Below the pieces are notes generated by a model. That model ran no database searches. It saw only the letters and a list, made by a program, of their open reading frames with translations, and was not told the origin of the DNA. This document shows positions 26,843 to 38,902 of a DNA stretch of 64,000 nt, in pieces. How positions within the stretch are numbered: position 1 is the stretch's first letter; each line of letters begins with the position of its first letter. The translations under genes and the position numbers were made by a program. Origin of the DNA: Semisulcospira habei (taxonomy: Eukaryota > Mollusca > Gastropoda > Semisulcospiridae); the NCBI GenBank assembly GCA_036245525.1, contig BTPG01000008.1, positions 29,160,702 to 29,224,701 on the forward strand. The letters are read 5' to 3'.

Positions 26843-27149
26843 GCATTGGCTAATGTGGCCACCAGCATGTCTCCGTGCTGCCTAAGTGGCCTTTCTCCCC
26901 TGATTAACCCTCGTTAGTACGCTGAGGAAGCGTTGAAAGGGCTCTGGACTAAGTCGCTCAGCGTCAGAGAGGCAGTGGTGTAAGTGCATTAACAAATCTC
27001 ACCCTGTAGAACATTTCATTTAGCACGTCTCACCCCTATGAACAGGGTAAGTCACATTTCTAATCATCCGTCGTAAGTATTCATCATATTTTAAACTTTG
27101 AGCTTGACACGCTGCATCAAGATTTGGATTCCATCATACTGTCCATACA

Positions 27150-27300
27150 TGCTACAGCAAAAGATCGATAGACCATAATAGTTCATGATAGACCATGATA
27201 GTTTAAGGGTTGTGCCAGAATAGCTTGACGCCTGTAGGCGCCAAGCTATTCTGGCACCACGCTTAACTATCATTGGTGATCTGTTTCCTGAACTCTGAGC
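27150..27300. mobile_element. Family B hairpin MITE, flanks decayed
   Basis: The stem has GTGCCAGAATAGCTTGACGC and inverse. The flank ATAGACCATGATAGTT is duplicated on the left. Confidence 0.7.
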
Positions 27301-28629
27301 CTGGTGAGGTTTATTTCAAAATTTCAAAACTTCGATCCAAGGGCTTAGTTTGTTGGATTCTGGGTTGCAATGAGTCTGAATTGTTTGTACATGTACATGA
27401 ATTTGTTTGTGCATGTGCATCAGTTTGAAAAACAAATATGAATTGTGTGATATGATTTCAAATGTTTTGCTATGTTTATGATGCATTGATACATTTTAAA
27501 AGCACAAGACAGTCTCGGTGAGATCCCACCAATTGTGATAATTTTGCCCAGTCCTATTCCTCAGGGAAATAGTGGCAAATATGAAACAACTGTGATACTA
27601 TTTTCAAGAAATAGAGTATGCATAATATTGATATTGCCTCATTGTTTTCTGATAATGACTCATTATTTTTTAGAATAATTTGTGCCTTTTTTATTAAAAA
27701 AAAGAAGAGGTTTTACATATGTAATTTAGAGAGATCACTTCATAATCTGCTTGCTGTATATACCTGTATTGCGTATATATCTACATGTGAATATTACAGT
27801 TTTATTTCCCCCTGCTTTTTGCTCTGATATTTTTATACTACGTGTTTTAATTTCTGTGTAAATTTACAAGCTTCGTCATGATTTTGAATTCTACAATGCA
27901 TCGTTGCATTTGGATTTTTCCAACGTGGTACTCACTTAGAAATAGCTCTCAGTGACTCTTTGATTGCATTTATTTAGTCTTGATTGTGCGTGTTTCATAC
28001 TGAATGCATTGCATTTGAGAGCTTTAAATCAAACGATTCATTTTTAACGTAGCATTCATGTGTTTTTATTTAATTCCTTATCTTTATTTTGTAACTATTT
28101 ACAAGCCACAAGAACAATATTTCTTTATCTTACATGTATACTTGTAGTTTCTATGTTAACTCTTAAACTCCCAGAACAAAATGACTTCCAGTCAATAGAA
28201 TGAAAGTCTTACAACTTCAATAGTATATTCTATTTGTTTTTACTATGATTTTCAGCCTAATTTGTTAATGGAGATACACCATTTTTAATATATTATTTCT
28301 GGAAGCAGAAACAATTATATTTCACAAAACATTTTTTACTCCTTAAAGTTTGCATGCTTTGTGTCGGTCCGGTGTGTGCACTTTTTTTAAAAATAGTGTT
28401 AGACAAATTAAGCAGAACTGTAATCACTTTGGTAAGTGGTCTCTAAATAAACTTTCTTTATCTGTATGGTCATTCTTTTCCTCGTAATTTTATTTATAGT
28501 TTTCTTTCTTACAGGAAACCACAACAACACATGCACAACCCACACAGGCACGAACGCACACGTACACAGCAGACGCTGATGATGGTTCAGTTTAGTCCAT
28601 TCACGCCTCTACTGTCTGATGGTTCACCC
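27301..28629. other. AT-rich intergenic or 3' UTR sequence, no gene seen
   Basis: No ORF with coding character and no hairpin family copy. It could be distal ADAM17 3' UTR, given AATAAA at 28446. Confidence 0.4.
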
Positions 28630-28843
28630 TTAACTCATTCTACCCCATCACCGAAATCCCAAAATTTTGCCGTGGTTCTCTGAAGACTGCATTGCAGTGC
28701 AGGACACAGATCGACCACGATAGTTCAAGGGTGATGCCAGAATAGCTTGGCGCCCATAGGCGCCAAGCTATTCTGGCATCACCCTTGAACTATCATGGTC
28801 CATCCTTATCTTGCTGTGGTGGGTCTGGGGTAGAATGAGTTAA
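28630..28843. mobile_element. Family B hairpin MITE
   Basis: TTAACTCATTCTACCCC and GGGGTAGAATGAGTTAA are inverted ends. The stem has GGGTGATGCCAGAATAGCTT and its exact inverse, with the GAT/ATC variant in both arms. It is nearly the same subtype as 49769-49983. Confidence 0.88.
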
Positions 28844-28865
28844 AGCCATGACATGCTACTATAGG

Positions 28866-29039
28866 ATGTTGATCCGATCATGATATTTCAAGCGTGGTGT
28901 TGGAATAACTTGGCGCCTACAGGCGCCAAGCTATCCCGACACAAACCCTTGGACTATCATCTGTCCCCAGAACTGACAGACCTCAAAGGATGTCTAAAAA
29001 AAAAAAAAGATAATTTCGTCCTAGGATGTAATGGGTTAA
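28866..29039. mobile_element. Family B MITE, left end lost
   Basis: The stem GGTGTTGGAATAACTTGGCG pairs with CGCCAAGCTATCCCGACAC with several mismatches. The right end is GATGTAATGGGTTAA. Confidence 0.7.
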
Positions 29040-29105
29040 GGACAGTAAGTCCATTTTTTGTGTGTGAAAAGCAAGGTTTTCGTTGTAATACAGTGAAATC
29101 TTGCT

Positions 29106-29253
29106 TTAACCCTTTTAGCCCCGGATCCCTACAGCAGGAGATGGCACTACCCTTGAATTATCATGGTCAAGCCATCTCCTGCAACTGGTACATAGTCGTT
29201 AGGCAACACCTCCAAACTTTGAGAAATGGGACCTTGGGGCTAAAAGGGGTTAA
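29106..29253. mobile_element. Family A MITE with collapsed stem
   Basis: TTAACCCTTTTAGCCCC and GGGGCTAAAAGGGGTTAA ends. The left arm of the stem is deleted, so only ACTACCCTTGAATTATCATG remains. Confidence 0.78.
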
Positions 29254-29569
29254 GGTAAGGACTTGCTGTGCGTCATCGACTTTGCCTTCACTGCACAGAC
29301 CTGTACAAGCGCAGCTCCCGTTTAGCACTACACCGATGTATATACATGTGCAAGCCATATCGACCGACACAAAAGTTAATGAAATGCCTAATAGCTTAGC
29401 ACCTGGACAGGTGCCACGCCAATCAGGCACTGCTTTGGAGCTGTCATTAGTCGATCGACTTCCTGCACCTCCAAAACACGCAAGAACTGAAAACACCCAC
29501 AGGCAGGGGTCGAAAGACTCTTGAGAGCATCTTGATCCACGAAGCCCAGATGCAGTGCGACAGGATGTG

Positions 29570-29672
29570 GGGCGATCATGATATTTCAAGGGTGGTGTCG
29601 GAATAGCTTGGCGCGGCCTTGAGGCGCCAAGCTATTCCGACACCACCCTTGAAATATCACGATGAGTTGTCA
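29570..29672. repeat. Family B stem without TTAA ends
   Basis: GGTGGTGTCGGAATAGCTTG and its exact inverse (both arms carry TCGG/CCGA), around GCGGCCTTGAGGC. Confidence 0.75.
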
Positions 29673-29844
29673 CCAGAACCGTGACGTAAACCTAAAAGGA
29701 CAGATTTGATACTAATTTTATCCTCGGTGCTTTATGGTTGGTTAGTTCGGGGTTTAACGTCCGCTGCACGGGAGTGATAATGGATGGCCCTACCCGCCTG
29801 GTTTTCGGGGGACAAGGACAGTTACTGCTGGTGGGCTTCATGGG

Positions 29845-30068
29845 TTAACCCTTATCATTCGGAATACATCAGTGTGTGAAGTAAGTTTGACTAAAATAGT
29901 TCAAGGGTAGTGCCTGAATAGCTTGGCGCCTAGAGGCGCCAAGCTATTCTGGCACCACCCTTGAACTAAAGCCATGGGTCTATATCCTTATCTGTAAGTA
30001 CTATAATGTAGCTTGCATACGGCGGTGGACAAATTTGAAGCTTTTGGTCTCCGTATGATATGGGTTAA
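29845..30068. mobile_element. Family B hairpin MITE
   Basis: TTAACCCTTATCATTCGG and GATATGGGTTAA. The stem has GCCTGAATAGCTTGGCGCC and inverse. The outer left flank is the same subtype as 48667-48890. Confidence 0.85.
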
Positions 30069-30842
30069 CACAGAGTCTGGTAGAGTCTAGTACAGTGTCA
30101 AGAAAAGACGGATACTCTTGACCCCACCCCCAACCCCCCCCCCCCTCCCCCCACCCCTCCAAGCAGTGTAAGCACCACCGCCAACAACTGCACACTCAAA
30201 AAACAACACAACCAACAAACAAAACAACAAGAATTGACAAAAATTGCTGACCCACCACAGAGCATTTATTGTTCTCCATGTTCTCTCACACATTGTGTCC
30301 ACCCGCCCAACAATAATTCAACAAACAAAAAAATAATCGAACAGACGATCAGATGTAGGTATTTTGTAAGTGACTATACGCAGTCCGTGATTGCGGCGGC
30401 ATTGTATGGTGTAGTTTCTGAAATATTACGTACATTATGAATAACCGACAAATAAATAAATACAATTTTAAAAATGTCTTCGAGAGTGAGTTAAGTCAAC
30501 TTTGTCTAAAATATAAAACAGTTTCTCTTTATTCGAAAGAAAAGTTAGTACGATTGAACAGACGCTAAGATTTAGGTATATATAAAAAAAAAAAACACGT
30601 CTGCAGAAATGGCTTTCGAGAGTGAGTTACGTCAACTTTTTGTCTAAAATGTGAAACCGTTTCTCTTTATTCGAAAGAAACTTTAGTACGATTAACTCCC
30701 TTTTTCCCGGCTTCCAAAATGGTCCAAAACGAAACGGAACCAAAATGAATAAGCCATTGGTATTTGTACGACTTGTGTGATCACTTCACACAACCTTTGT
30801 AGCTATTTTGCGTATGCAGCTACCCGTACCGTCAACAGTACC
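30069..30842. other. Intergenic sequence, no gene seen
   Basis: A C-rich run is at 30120-30160. A diverged tandem pair lies around 30480-30540 and 30610-30680, sharing CGAGAGTGAGTTA.GTCAAC and GTTTCTCTTTATTCGAAAGA. Confidence 0.5.
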
Positions 30843-30912
30843 CACACTAGTTGTCTCCCTCGATTCGCTACCGCTTATCAGCGGTAGCGAATCGAGGGAG
30901 ACAACCAGTGTG
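30843..30912. repeat. Family H hairpin
   Basis: CACACTAGTTGTCTCCCTCG and CGAGGGAGACAACCAGTGTG, 33-base arms with one mismatch, with a TTATCA turn. Confidence 0.85.
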
Positions 30913-31124
30913 TCTTCAAGCACAAGCGGGCTGAGAACAGCAAACGGACGACACGGATATGTCTATCAGCTGCTGCACAATCTGTTAAAAATTGCCAATT
31001 AAAATTCAAACCGGTTGACAATTCATTTACGGCAGTAACAGTTTACTGTGACAAAGGCTAACTTACTTTGTGAGATAATTCTTGTAAAAGTAACACTCGG
31101 GGTCAACAGACTGACGTTGCAATA

Positions 31125-31130
31125 TTTATT
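31125..31130 (-). terminator. Poly(A) signal of the CCK-like gene
   Basis: TTTATT on the + strand reads AATAAA on the - strand, about 165 bases after the stop codon of the neuropeptide precursor. Confidence 0.6.
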
Positions 31131-31292
31131 TAGTTTGTGAGAGTCATTGAGTCCCGGTCAGAGACAGCGAGCTCCTAGTGCCGTGAGCTTGTCCCACAAG
31201 GTCAAAGGCAAGGAAATGCCGCCCTAATGGATGTATCCTCAAGGTTCTGCCCCCAAGACAGAAGGTCAAGGTCACGGCCGGCGCTCAACCAA

Positions 31293-31721
31293 TCACGCGC
31301 TGTCGTTGGCGTCGCTGAGATCCACGTGGTCTACGTCCCGTCCGAAACGTCCGCCGCCGATCCCGTAGTCGCCATAGGTACGCTTGCCGAACCTGCCGCC
31401 TCCTAGCCCGTAATCGTAACTCCAAGCGCCCTGCCGCTTGTCCAGGCCCAGGAAGCCCTGCTTCAGCGCCGCTATATTGCCAGCGTTAGAACCAGAGGGC
31501 GGGCTTTGAGAATCGTCTTCGTCTTCCTGAGTTAACACCCCCCAGTTATCGGCCCCAGCACCTTTCCGCTGGCTCTCAAAGTCCTTCAGCTTGCCGATCA
31601 GCTTGACTAGGTGCGACAGTTCACCTTGACCTTGGTCCGGTGCCGGAAGTGCTGCCGCCACGCATGCGCAGAGGATGACTACTAGCAAGGCCATGATGGT
31701 AGTGTTCTGTGTCTGCTCCAT
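31293..31721 (-). CDS. CCK: Cholecystokinin/sulfakinin-type neuropeptide precursor
   Basis: This is a secreted prepropeptide processed into amidated peptides that act through CCK/sulfakinin GPCRs. The start ATG at 31719-31721 gives 142 residues; an internal ATG at 31692-31694 (MALLVVILCACVAAALP) gives 133 and begins right at the hydrophobic signal peptide, so it may be the true start. After the signal comes an acidic spacer (TQEDEDDSQ). DKR precedes QGAWSYDYGLGGGRF-G-KR (31386-31433), then TYGDYGIGGGRF-G-R (about 31341-31379), then an acidic C-terminus. Gly before KR or R predicts amidation. The N-terminal Gln can cyclise, and Tyr next to Asp is a sulfation candidate. The first peptide is close to the oyster CCK1 peptide. 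TTGCAG at 31770-31775 could be a 3' splice site for a 5' UTR exon. Confidence 0.93.
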   Translation of the reverse strand: MEQTQNTTIMALLVVILCACVAAALPAPDQGQGELSHLVKLIGKLKDFESQRKGAGADNWGVLTQEDEDDSQSPPSGSNAGNIAALKQGFLGLDKRQGAWSYDYGLGGGRFGKRTYGDYGIGGGRFGRDVDHVDLSDANDSA

Positions 31722-31817
31722 GAGTCTGTGTGAGGTTTTTGACGTACTTGAGGTCGTTACAGGGAAGTTCTGCAACAGACAAACATGCTAGGCGTTACAA
31801 CCTGCTGCGAACTTCTG

Positions 31818-31852
31818 TATATTTATTGTCTTCACTGAACTAAGTGACGTCA
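31818..31852 (-). promoter_or_regulatory. CRE and TATA-like pair upstream of the CCK-like gene
   Basis: TGACGTCA, a full palindromic cAMP-response element, is at 31845-31852. AATAAATATA (- strand) is at 31818-31827, about 18 bases closer to the gene. Initiation about 30 bases further would leave a ~70-base leader. If a 5' UTR intron exists instead, these would be intronic. Confidence 0.5.
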
Positions 31853-31949
31853 GCACGAGCAGATGGTGATGCGACGATAATGACGACTGCACTGCGTAAA
31901 AGTGGACATACACTGTATACATACATTGTAATCACAAACAATATGTACC

Positions 31950-32164
31950 CTTTGTCCGTACCAAGTCTTTTGACCAGCGGTCTTTTTCATATCTTGGGCC
32001 GCTGTACTGGAACGAACTCCCCTTCCATGTCCGTCATAGTGTTTCAAAAGACGTTTTTAAATCTGTGAAAAAAATGCACATTTTCAGTCCAACTCAACAC
32101 CCCACCGATTAACATTGACTGCGGCGAATTCTGTTGTAGTTTTCAGCTGTGGTGCCTGGAATGT

Positions 32165-32240
<76 letters not shown>

Positions 32241-32375
32241 AATACTGTGTACATTTTTTTTTTGGTAGTAATTTAATGTTTTGAATATTTGAAATTTATA
32301 AGGCACCTAGAGCTCTATTTGCGGTTAAGCGCCATAGAAATCGCCATTATTATTATCAGTTATTATTATTATTAT
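31950..32375 (+). mobile_element. Truncated LINE 3' end with internal (TG)n
   Basis: The end of a reverse-transcriptase ORF (GPLYWNELPFHVRHSVSKDV) is followed by a 3' UTR with (TG)n at 32162-32238, CCTAGAGCTCTATTTGCGG and an (ATT)n tail. The same 3' end recurs at 51575-52042. Confidence 0.8.
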
Positions 32376-32412
32376 TATTTTAATATGTCTCTCTCTCTCT
32401 CTCTGGGGGAGC

Positions 32413-32580
32413 TGGGGAGCTCACTGAGTTGGTAGAGCGTTCGACTCTCGTCCGAAAGGTCGTGGGTTCGAACCCACCTGGGGTCAAAATTTGTACAGGC
32501 CTCTTTTCGGTGCCCCGTCTTTGAAATCACCTCCGTGGTGGACAAAAAACGTTAAGCCATAAACGTTTGACGCTCTCGCT
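32413..32580 (+). mobile_element. tRNA-derived SINE
   Basis: A tRNA-like head has a D-arm GCTC...GAGC and a perfect T-arm GTGGGTTCGAACCCAC (B box). The anticodon stem is imperfect. An unrelated body ends in AAACGTTAAGCCATAAACGT before a (TC)n tract. Confidence 0.75.
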
Positions 32581-32604
32581 CTCTCTCTCTCTCTCTCCTC
32601 TCTC

Positions 32605-32673
<69 letters not shown>
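32581..32673. repeat. (TC)n microsatellite
   Basis: Pure CT run with two CCT interruptions, directly abutting the next LINE fragment. Confidence 0.95.
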
Positions 32674-32675
<2 letters not shown>

Positions 32676-33300
32676 TTGGAGTCACAGTAGATAACCAGCT
32701 CAGCTGGGAACCACATATCGAAAACACATGAAAAACAATATCTAAAAATCTATTCCTGCTATGAAAACTAAGTCAAATAGTTAACACTGACACTAGAAGA
32801 CTCTTTCCCCATGCCCACATTAAGACACACTGTGATTACTGCTCTACTATCTGGGATGGATGCAGTGAGGTACATTTAAAAAAAAAACTTAACTCATTGC
32901 ATCGTCGAGGGGTAAAGTTAACTGTGCCTGGTCCCTCTCCCACCGACGAAAAGTTTAGAACTATCCGACTGCTAAACCTAAACAAACAGTTCACATTTAA
33001 TCGATGCATACTTATGCATAAAATTCTTCACCATAAAACCCCATCTTACCTTCGTATGTTATTTTTGGATAGTCAAAGACAAAACACGAGGAACAGTTTG
33101 TTACAGCTACCATGGGCCAGGCTCGATATATATAAAACCAGCCTTTCGTTCTCAGGTGCCAAAGCCTGGAACGAACTACCACCACAAATTAAATCCATTT
33201 CTAACTCTAGAACCTTCAAAACTCGTTTATATAACATCTTGTTACAGTAACTTAATACCTGAACGGACTACTTATATTATATTATATTATATTATATTAT
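32674..33300 (+). mobile_element. 5'-truncated LINE fragment (RT C-terminal end)
   Basis: Translation shows LGVTVDNQLSWEPHIENT, WDGCSEVHLK and the terminal SFSGAKAWNELPPQIKS, with nonsense and frame breaks. It is the post-catalytic end of a CR1/Jockey-type RT. Then come (TATAT)n and (TA)n. Confidence 0.8.
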
Positions 33301-33305
33301 ATATT

Positions 33306-33309
33306 ATAT

Positions 33310-33387
<78 letters not shown>
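33306..33387. repeat. (TA)n microsatellite
   Basis: Preceded by ATTAT repeats. Confidence 0.95.
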
Positions 33388-33390
<3 letters not shown>

Positions 33391-33582
33391 TCACTGTTAT
33401 TGATATGTGTGTGCATTATTTGCATTGCTTTTGTTTGTTTGTTTTTTTCAGTTTATTTCTTCATGTTTCGATTTATTGTGTTTCTCTTACTCTTTGCTAT
33501 TAATGTTTCTTTTCTAACAGGACAGTTTGTAAGAGAGGCGTTTCGCCTAAAACTTTATCCTGTCAATAAAACGTTTCATCAA

Positions 33583-34290
<708 letters not shown>

Positions 34291-34502
34291 AGAAACGTAG
34301 ATAATATGTCCAAAAGAGTTATGTCAATGATTTCCTGTGGTCCTCCGTTTTGCACTTGTTAGCTTTTACATAATATCTCTCTTTATCGTGGTGTTTTGCC
34401 TGCTCACTAAATTCCTACACTTGAGTAGCTGTATCATAAGTGTGCAGTCGCTTTCTATAAACACACTTTACATCGCACCCTCCCCCCACCCCCCACCCCC
34501 CC

Positions 34503-35812
34503 TCCAAGACCTTAACACAGCCTATGGCATCTCTGGCAAAACACTTAGCTGGTTTTCCTCGTATCTGCGTGGGCGTACTCAGAAGGTTGTTGTCAATCAA
34601 TCAGAGTCGCAACCCCTCATGCTGAGATTCGGTGTCCCCCAAGGATCCGTCCTTGGGCCCGTCCTTTTCAGCCTTTACACCCAATCCCTGTCTGACATCA
34701 TCACCCGACATGCCTGTGAATTTCACAAGTATGCCGACGACACCCAGCTCCACAAAGGTGCTTCTCCATCTAATTTTCCTGCTCTTGTGAAAGAGATTGA
34801 ACTTTGTATTTCCTCTGTGAAAAAATGGATGCTGTGCAACAAACTGAAGCTGAACGACGGCAAGACTGAATCACTTTGCGCTGGTTCTGACCACTCCCTT
34901 AGTCAGGTCCCACCAGGGGCCTCCCTCGTGGTTGGCGACAGTGAAATAACCTTTAGCCAGTCTGTACGTAATCTGGGAGTTCAGTTCGACTGCAGTATGT
35001 CCATGCACCATCACATTACTAATGTGTGCAGGACGGCGAACTTCCAGCTGCGAAGAATCAGCTCCATTAGACCATTCATCACCCGGTCCGCTACTGTTCG
35101 ACTTATTTGCTCCCTTGTCCTTAGCCGCTTAGACTATTGTAACTCCCTCCTGGCAGGTGTCCCCCAGAAAGAACTCTCTCGTCTGCAGACAGTCCTCAAC
35201 AATGCTGCCAGACTTGCTTTTGGCAAATCTAAAATGGACCATGTAACCCCCCTACTTCAGGAATTGCACTTGCTACCCATTCAGTTTAGAGTCGAGTACA
35301 AGATTGCAGTCCTGGCTTTTCGCTGCTTTGATGGATCCCTACCGCCATACCTCTCATCCCTCCTCAACATCTATCAGTCCTCCCGTTCCCTTCGTTCCTG
35401 CTCTGAGAAGCGTTTCCGTGTCCCCAGCTTTTCCTCTAAGCGGTTTGGCTGCCGGACATTCCAGTATCAAGCCCCTGTTGTCTGGAACTCACTTCCCCTA
35501 CACCTCCGGAATGCTGAAAACATTGCCGTCTTTAAGACCCAACTTAAAACCTACTTCTTTCAGCTTGCGTACCATTAATCCACAGATTGTGTGTGCGTGT
35601 GTGTGATGATGGTTTGGTCTGCATAAGTATGGTTTTGTTATGTGTGTTTTAGTTGTATGTGCGTGCATAGATTAGAACTGCATAGATTAGACTTTTTTAA
35701 AGGTAGTGAGATTCTGCATATATACATTTTTTGTAACGCGCTTAGAGCCCACTGCTCCTGGGGATTCAGCGCGATATAAATGCTCTTTATTATTATTTAT
35801 TATTATTATTTT
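34503..35812 (+). mobile_element. 5'-truncated LINE with open RT reading frame
   Basis: An uninterrupted frame from 34503 to TAA 35576-35578 starts inside the RT: FGVPQGSVLGPVLFSLYTQS, the active site YADDTQL, and a long C-terminal domain (LDYCNSLLAGVPQKEL, APVVWNSLPLHLRNA). The endonuclease and first catalytic Asp are missing. The 3' UTR has CGCTTAGAGCCC...GCGCGATATAAATGC and an (ATT)n tail. It looks younger than its neighbours because the remaining frame is intact. Confidence 0.88.
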
Positions 35813-35929
35813 GCTGTGTGAGTGTGTAATCTTCAGCGACTTTGGAACTTGTATCGGAATGTAACACAAGTGACCTGTGGGTGTAGCCGCTTGTTTTGTG
35901 ATGTTAACATATTGTTTTAATGTTGCTTT

Positions 35930-36007
35930 TAATGTTGTAGTTTAGCAAGGACAAACTTGAAAAGAGGCCTGTGCGCCTATTGTTTCCATCCTTGAGAAAT
36001 AAAGTAT
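35930..36007 (+). mobile_element. LINE 3' UTR fragment
   Basis: TAGCAAGGACAAACTTGAAA and GAGGCCTGTGCGCCTATTG, then AATAAAG. The same block ends the fragment at 38195-38512. Confidence 0.7.
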
Positions 36008-37213
36008 TCAGTGTTAGGCCCTCTTCTATTTTGTTTATACATCAACGATCTGCCTCTTCACCTAAAGTCAGAATCTGTCGAATGTGACTTGTTTGCTGAC
36101 GATACGTCAATCCACACGGCTAATAAAAACCTTAATGTGGTTGCAGATGACTTACAACAGAGCCTTGATTAGGTGTCCGCCTGGTGTGAACGTAACTCAA
36201 TGAGTATCCATCCAGCAAAAACCAAGTCAATGGTAATTGCGACACGCCAAAAACACCAATTAAGCCCCCTTTCACTTGATTTGTCATTCGAAGGCAATTC
36301 TATTGAGCAAGTGTCTGAACACCGCCTCCTTGGAATTATCATAGATGATCAGCTCAAATGGCAAGCACACACACATAAAGTGTGTAAAACTGTTTCAAGA
36401 AACATTTTCATGCTGTCCAAACTGAAGCACTTCACTGACTTTGAAACCAGAAAATTATTTTATTATGCACATATTCAGTCCCACATTAATTATGCTTCGA
36501 CGGTGTGGGATGGCTGCAGAGATGTACATTTAAAAAGACTGAACTCCTTACACAGAAGAGCAGCGAAATTAATTTTACCTGATCCTACTTTGACAACGGA
36601 TGATAAGATTTACAAAGCGGGACTTCTTTCTCTCAAAAAGCAGTTTGCATTCAACAAAGGTGTTCTCCTTTTTAAGATTCGGAATGACAACACTCCGGAA
36701 TATCTAACCCAGCTGCTAGTCCGGTCACAGTCCCGCTATGGCGATACAAAAAGCCTATATGTAGTACCCAAAACCAGAATAGACTTATTTAAAACCAGTC
36801 TAGCATTCTCGGGGGCGACTTTGTGGAATTCGCTTCCATCCCACACGAAGACCACTCCAACGGTATCATGTTTCAAGAAAAGTCTTTTGTGAACATTTAT
36901 CTTCGCAGCCATAACTATCTCCAAGCTTTGCTTTCTATATGTAGATATCATTGTTAGTAATGTACCCATTCTATTGCTGTGTATGTATAGTGCTGCTGTG
37001 TCGTTGCTCTTTTTTTTTTTTTTTTTTTCTCCCCTTATCATTGCTCCAACTCCCCCCCAACACACGACCGAAGGCGGTTCGTCCCTATGACATGTATTAA
37101 TGTAATGTAATTGTTGTGTTGTAGATGTAGCAACGGCAGATTTGAAAAATGGCATTGCCTCTGGCATTGTTAATATCTTTACCGTTGTAAAATAAAGATT
37201 CATTGATTCATTG

Positions 37214-37215
<2 letters not shown>
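36008..37215 (+). mobile_element. 5'-truncated LINE, RT with one nonsense codon
   Basis: It begins SVLGPLLFCLYINDL, has the active-site FADDTSI, then TAG near 36170, and an open frame 36173-36892 (SAWCERNSMSIHPAKTKSM, LGIIIDDQLKWQ, LAFSGATLWNSLPSH). The 3' UTR ends AATAAAGATTCATTGATTCA followed by (TC)n. Confidence 0.85.
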
Positions 37216-37309
<94 letters not shown>

Positions 37310-37356
37310 CCGTGAGATGGCCTTAGTCGCCTGCTCGGCGTTAAACCCAAATAACT

Positions 37357-37395
<39 letters not shown>

Positions 37396-37452
37396 CTCTC
37401 TCATCTCTCTCTCTCATCTCTCATCTCTCATCTCTCTCTCTCTCTCTCTCTC
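37216..37452. repeat. (TC)n tracts split by a SINE tail
   Basis: (TC)n 37216-37307 and 37360-37452 flank CCGTGAGATGGCCTTAGTCG...AACCCAAATAACTAACT (37308-37359), the same SINE tail as at 63160. Confidence 0.85.
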
Positions 37453-37878
37453 TGCGTGTGTATGTTGTGTAAATGAAACTCAGATGCAACAGATGCTGGA
37501 ACCCAATCAATGACTCGCTGTGATCTCGTCAGTGCGGGATCTGTCAAGACTAGATCTGTAGAACGATCGACCCTTTCACCCCTTCGCTGCGGCTGAACTG
37601 AGTGTCCCGTCAATTCCGCGCTCCAGTGCCGTCTGTCTCCAGGACGGATCGGCCGTCATGCATCGCTAACATCGATAACGTTATCACTTGACAACGGGTG
37701 TATACACTGTCAGAGACGCTACGCACATCGTTTTTGTGTGATGGATCATAGCTGGTGATAGGCATTGTCGTTGTATTACGGTCACTAGTTCAGCAATCAT
37801 CTCGTGCGTATGCGGCGTGGGCGGGGTGTCAATTAGTTTGATTTCATAACCGGACAATATTTATTAATATCATTATTA
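37453..37878. other. Unassigned intergenic sequence
   Basis: No ORF with coding character or known repeat family seen. Confidence 0.4.
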
Positions 37879-38086
37879 TCAGTTCCTTCACTGCCGAGAT
37901 ATAATGAACACCAATCCAACTGCAAGAGGTATAGATCCTCATGAGCCCCCGCAGTTGCGGGGGCTCATGAGGATCTATACCTCTTGCCTGAAGCCACTTT
38001 GTACGTTCCTTTGACCGGGTTTGAGTCTGAAGCTGAATTTACAATGATTTCAGAAACACAGTCTAGCAGAGGCAGAGAAGGGGTTG
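37879..38086. mobile_element. Family C hairpin MITE
   Basis: CTTCACTGCCGAG left, GAGAAGGGGTTG right. The stem GGTATAGATCCTCATGAGCC has its exact inverse (TATACC in both arms instead of the usual TATGCC), with an apex AGTT. Confidence 0.85.
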
Positions 38087-38151
38087 TTACGTTATTATTG
38101 TATTATTGTTGTTGTTGTTGTTATTTTGTTATTATTGTTGTATGATGATGA

Positions 38152-38189
<38 letters not shown>

Positions 38190-38194
38190 TTGTG

Positions 38195-38317
38195 TCTTAT
38201 TTCTTTGTCTCAATAGATCGCTTTTTAATGTCAGAATTAGTGATTTACATGTATGCCATTTGTGTATTTAGATGTAGCAACGGCAAGTTTGAAAACTGGT
38301 CCCGTAAGGTTCATTGC

Positions 38318-38357
<40 letters not shown>

Positions 38358-38507
38358 CTTTGTTTACAAACGAAGCTTATTTTATCAATGTATGTATATG
38401 TCATTTGTCTGTATTGAATTGTTGTTCTGTGTTCAATCCGTAATTTAGCAAGGACAGATATGAAAAGAGGCCTGTGCGCCTATTGTTTCCATCTTTGAAA
38501 AATAAAA

Positions 38508-38512
<5 letters not shown>
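38195..38512 (+). mobile_element. LINE 3' UTR fragment
   Basis: GATGTAGCAACGGCAAGTTT, an internal (TC)n and GAGGCCTGTGCGCCTATTG, ending AAAATAAAAG before a new (TC)n/(TA)n tract (38513-38610). Confidence 0.75.
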
Positions 38513-38581
<69 letters not shown>

Positions 38582-38610
38582 CTTTATATATATATATATA
38601 TATATATATC
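38513..38610. repeat. (TC)n to (TA)n compound microsatellite
   Basis: CT run, then two TA runs separated by CTTTA. Confidence 0.95.
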
Positions 38611-38838
38611 TTTCTCCATCACATCAAGGACATTTTCAACAATGTCTATTTTTGTGCTTCTGAACCAGATTTTTATTTCGGCCACTCCGTTACGCGTACT
38701 CAGCGTAAGCCCCGGGTAACTCGTGTTTTCCTGTAAGCAACGGCTCCCTTGTGCATAAAACTTCAGCGTTATTTCTCCATACACCACGCACTGAAAGAAA
38801 AGCCGCCAGGCTTAATTGATACTTTCAGCTTAAAATGC

Positions 38839-38902
38839 GTGCTGGTCTGTGATTTTGGACCTTACAGTTAAAGCCGTAAGGTCCAAAATCACAGACCAGC
38901 AC
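38839..38902. repeat. Family D hairpin
   Basis: GTGCTGGTCTGTGATTTTGG and exact inverse, arms of about 28 bases, turn AGTTAAAGC. Confidence 0.88.

Noticed and set aside
28880..29524. Open frame of about 214 codons
   Set aside because: It runs through two MITE stems and a collapsed family A element; no homology and no exon signals.
32413..32488. Possible functional tRNA gene
   Set aside because: The T-arm is perfect but the anticodon stem is mismatched and the sequence continues into a SINE body, so it is a tRNA-derived SINE head.
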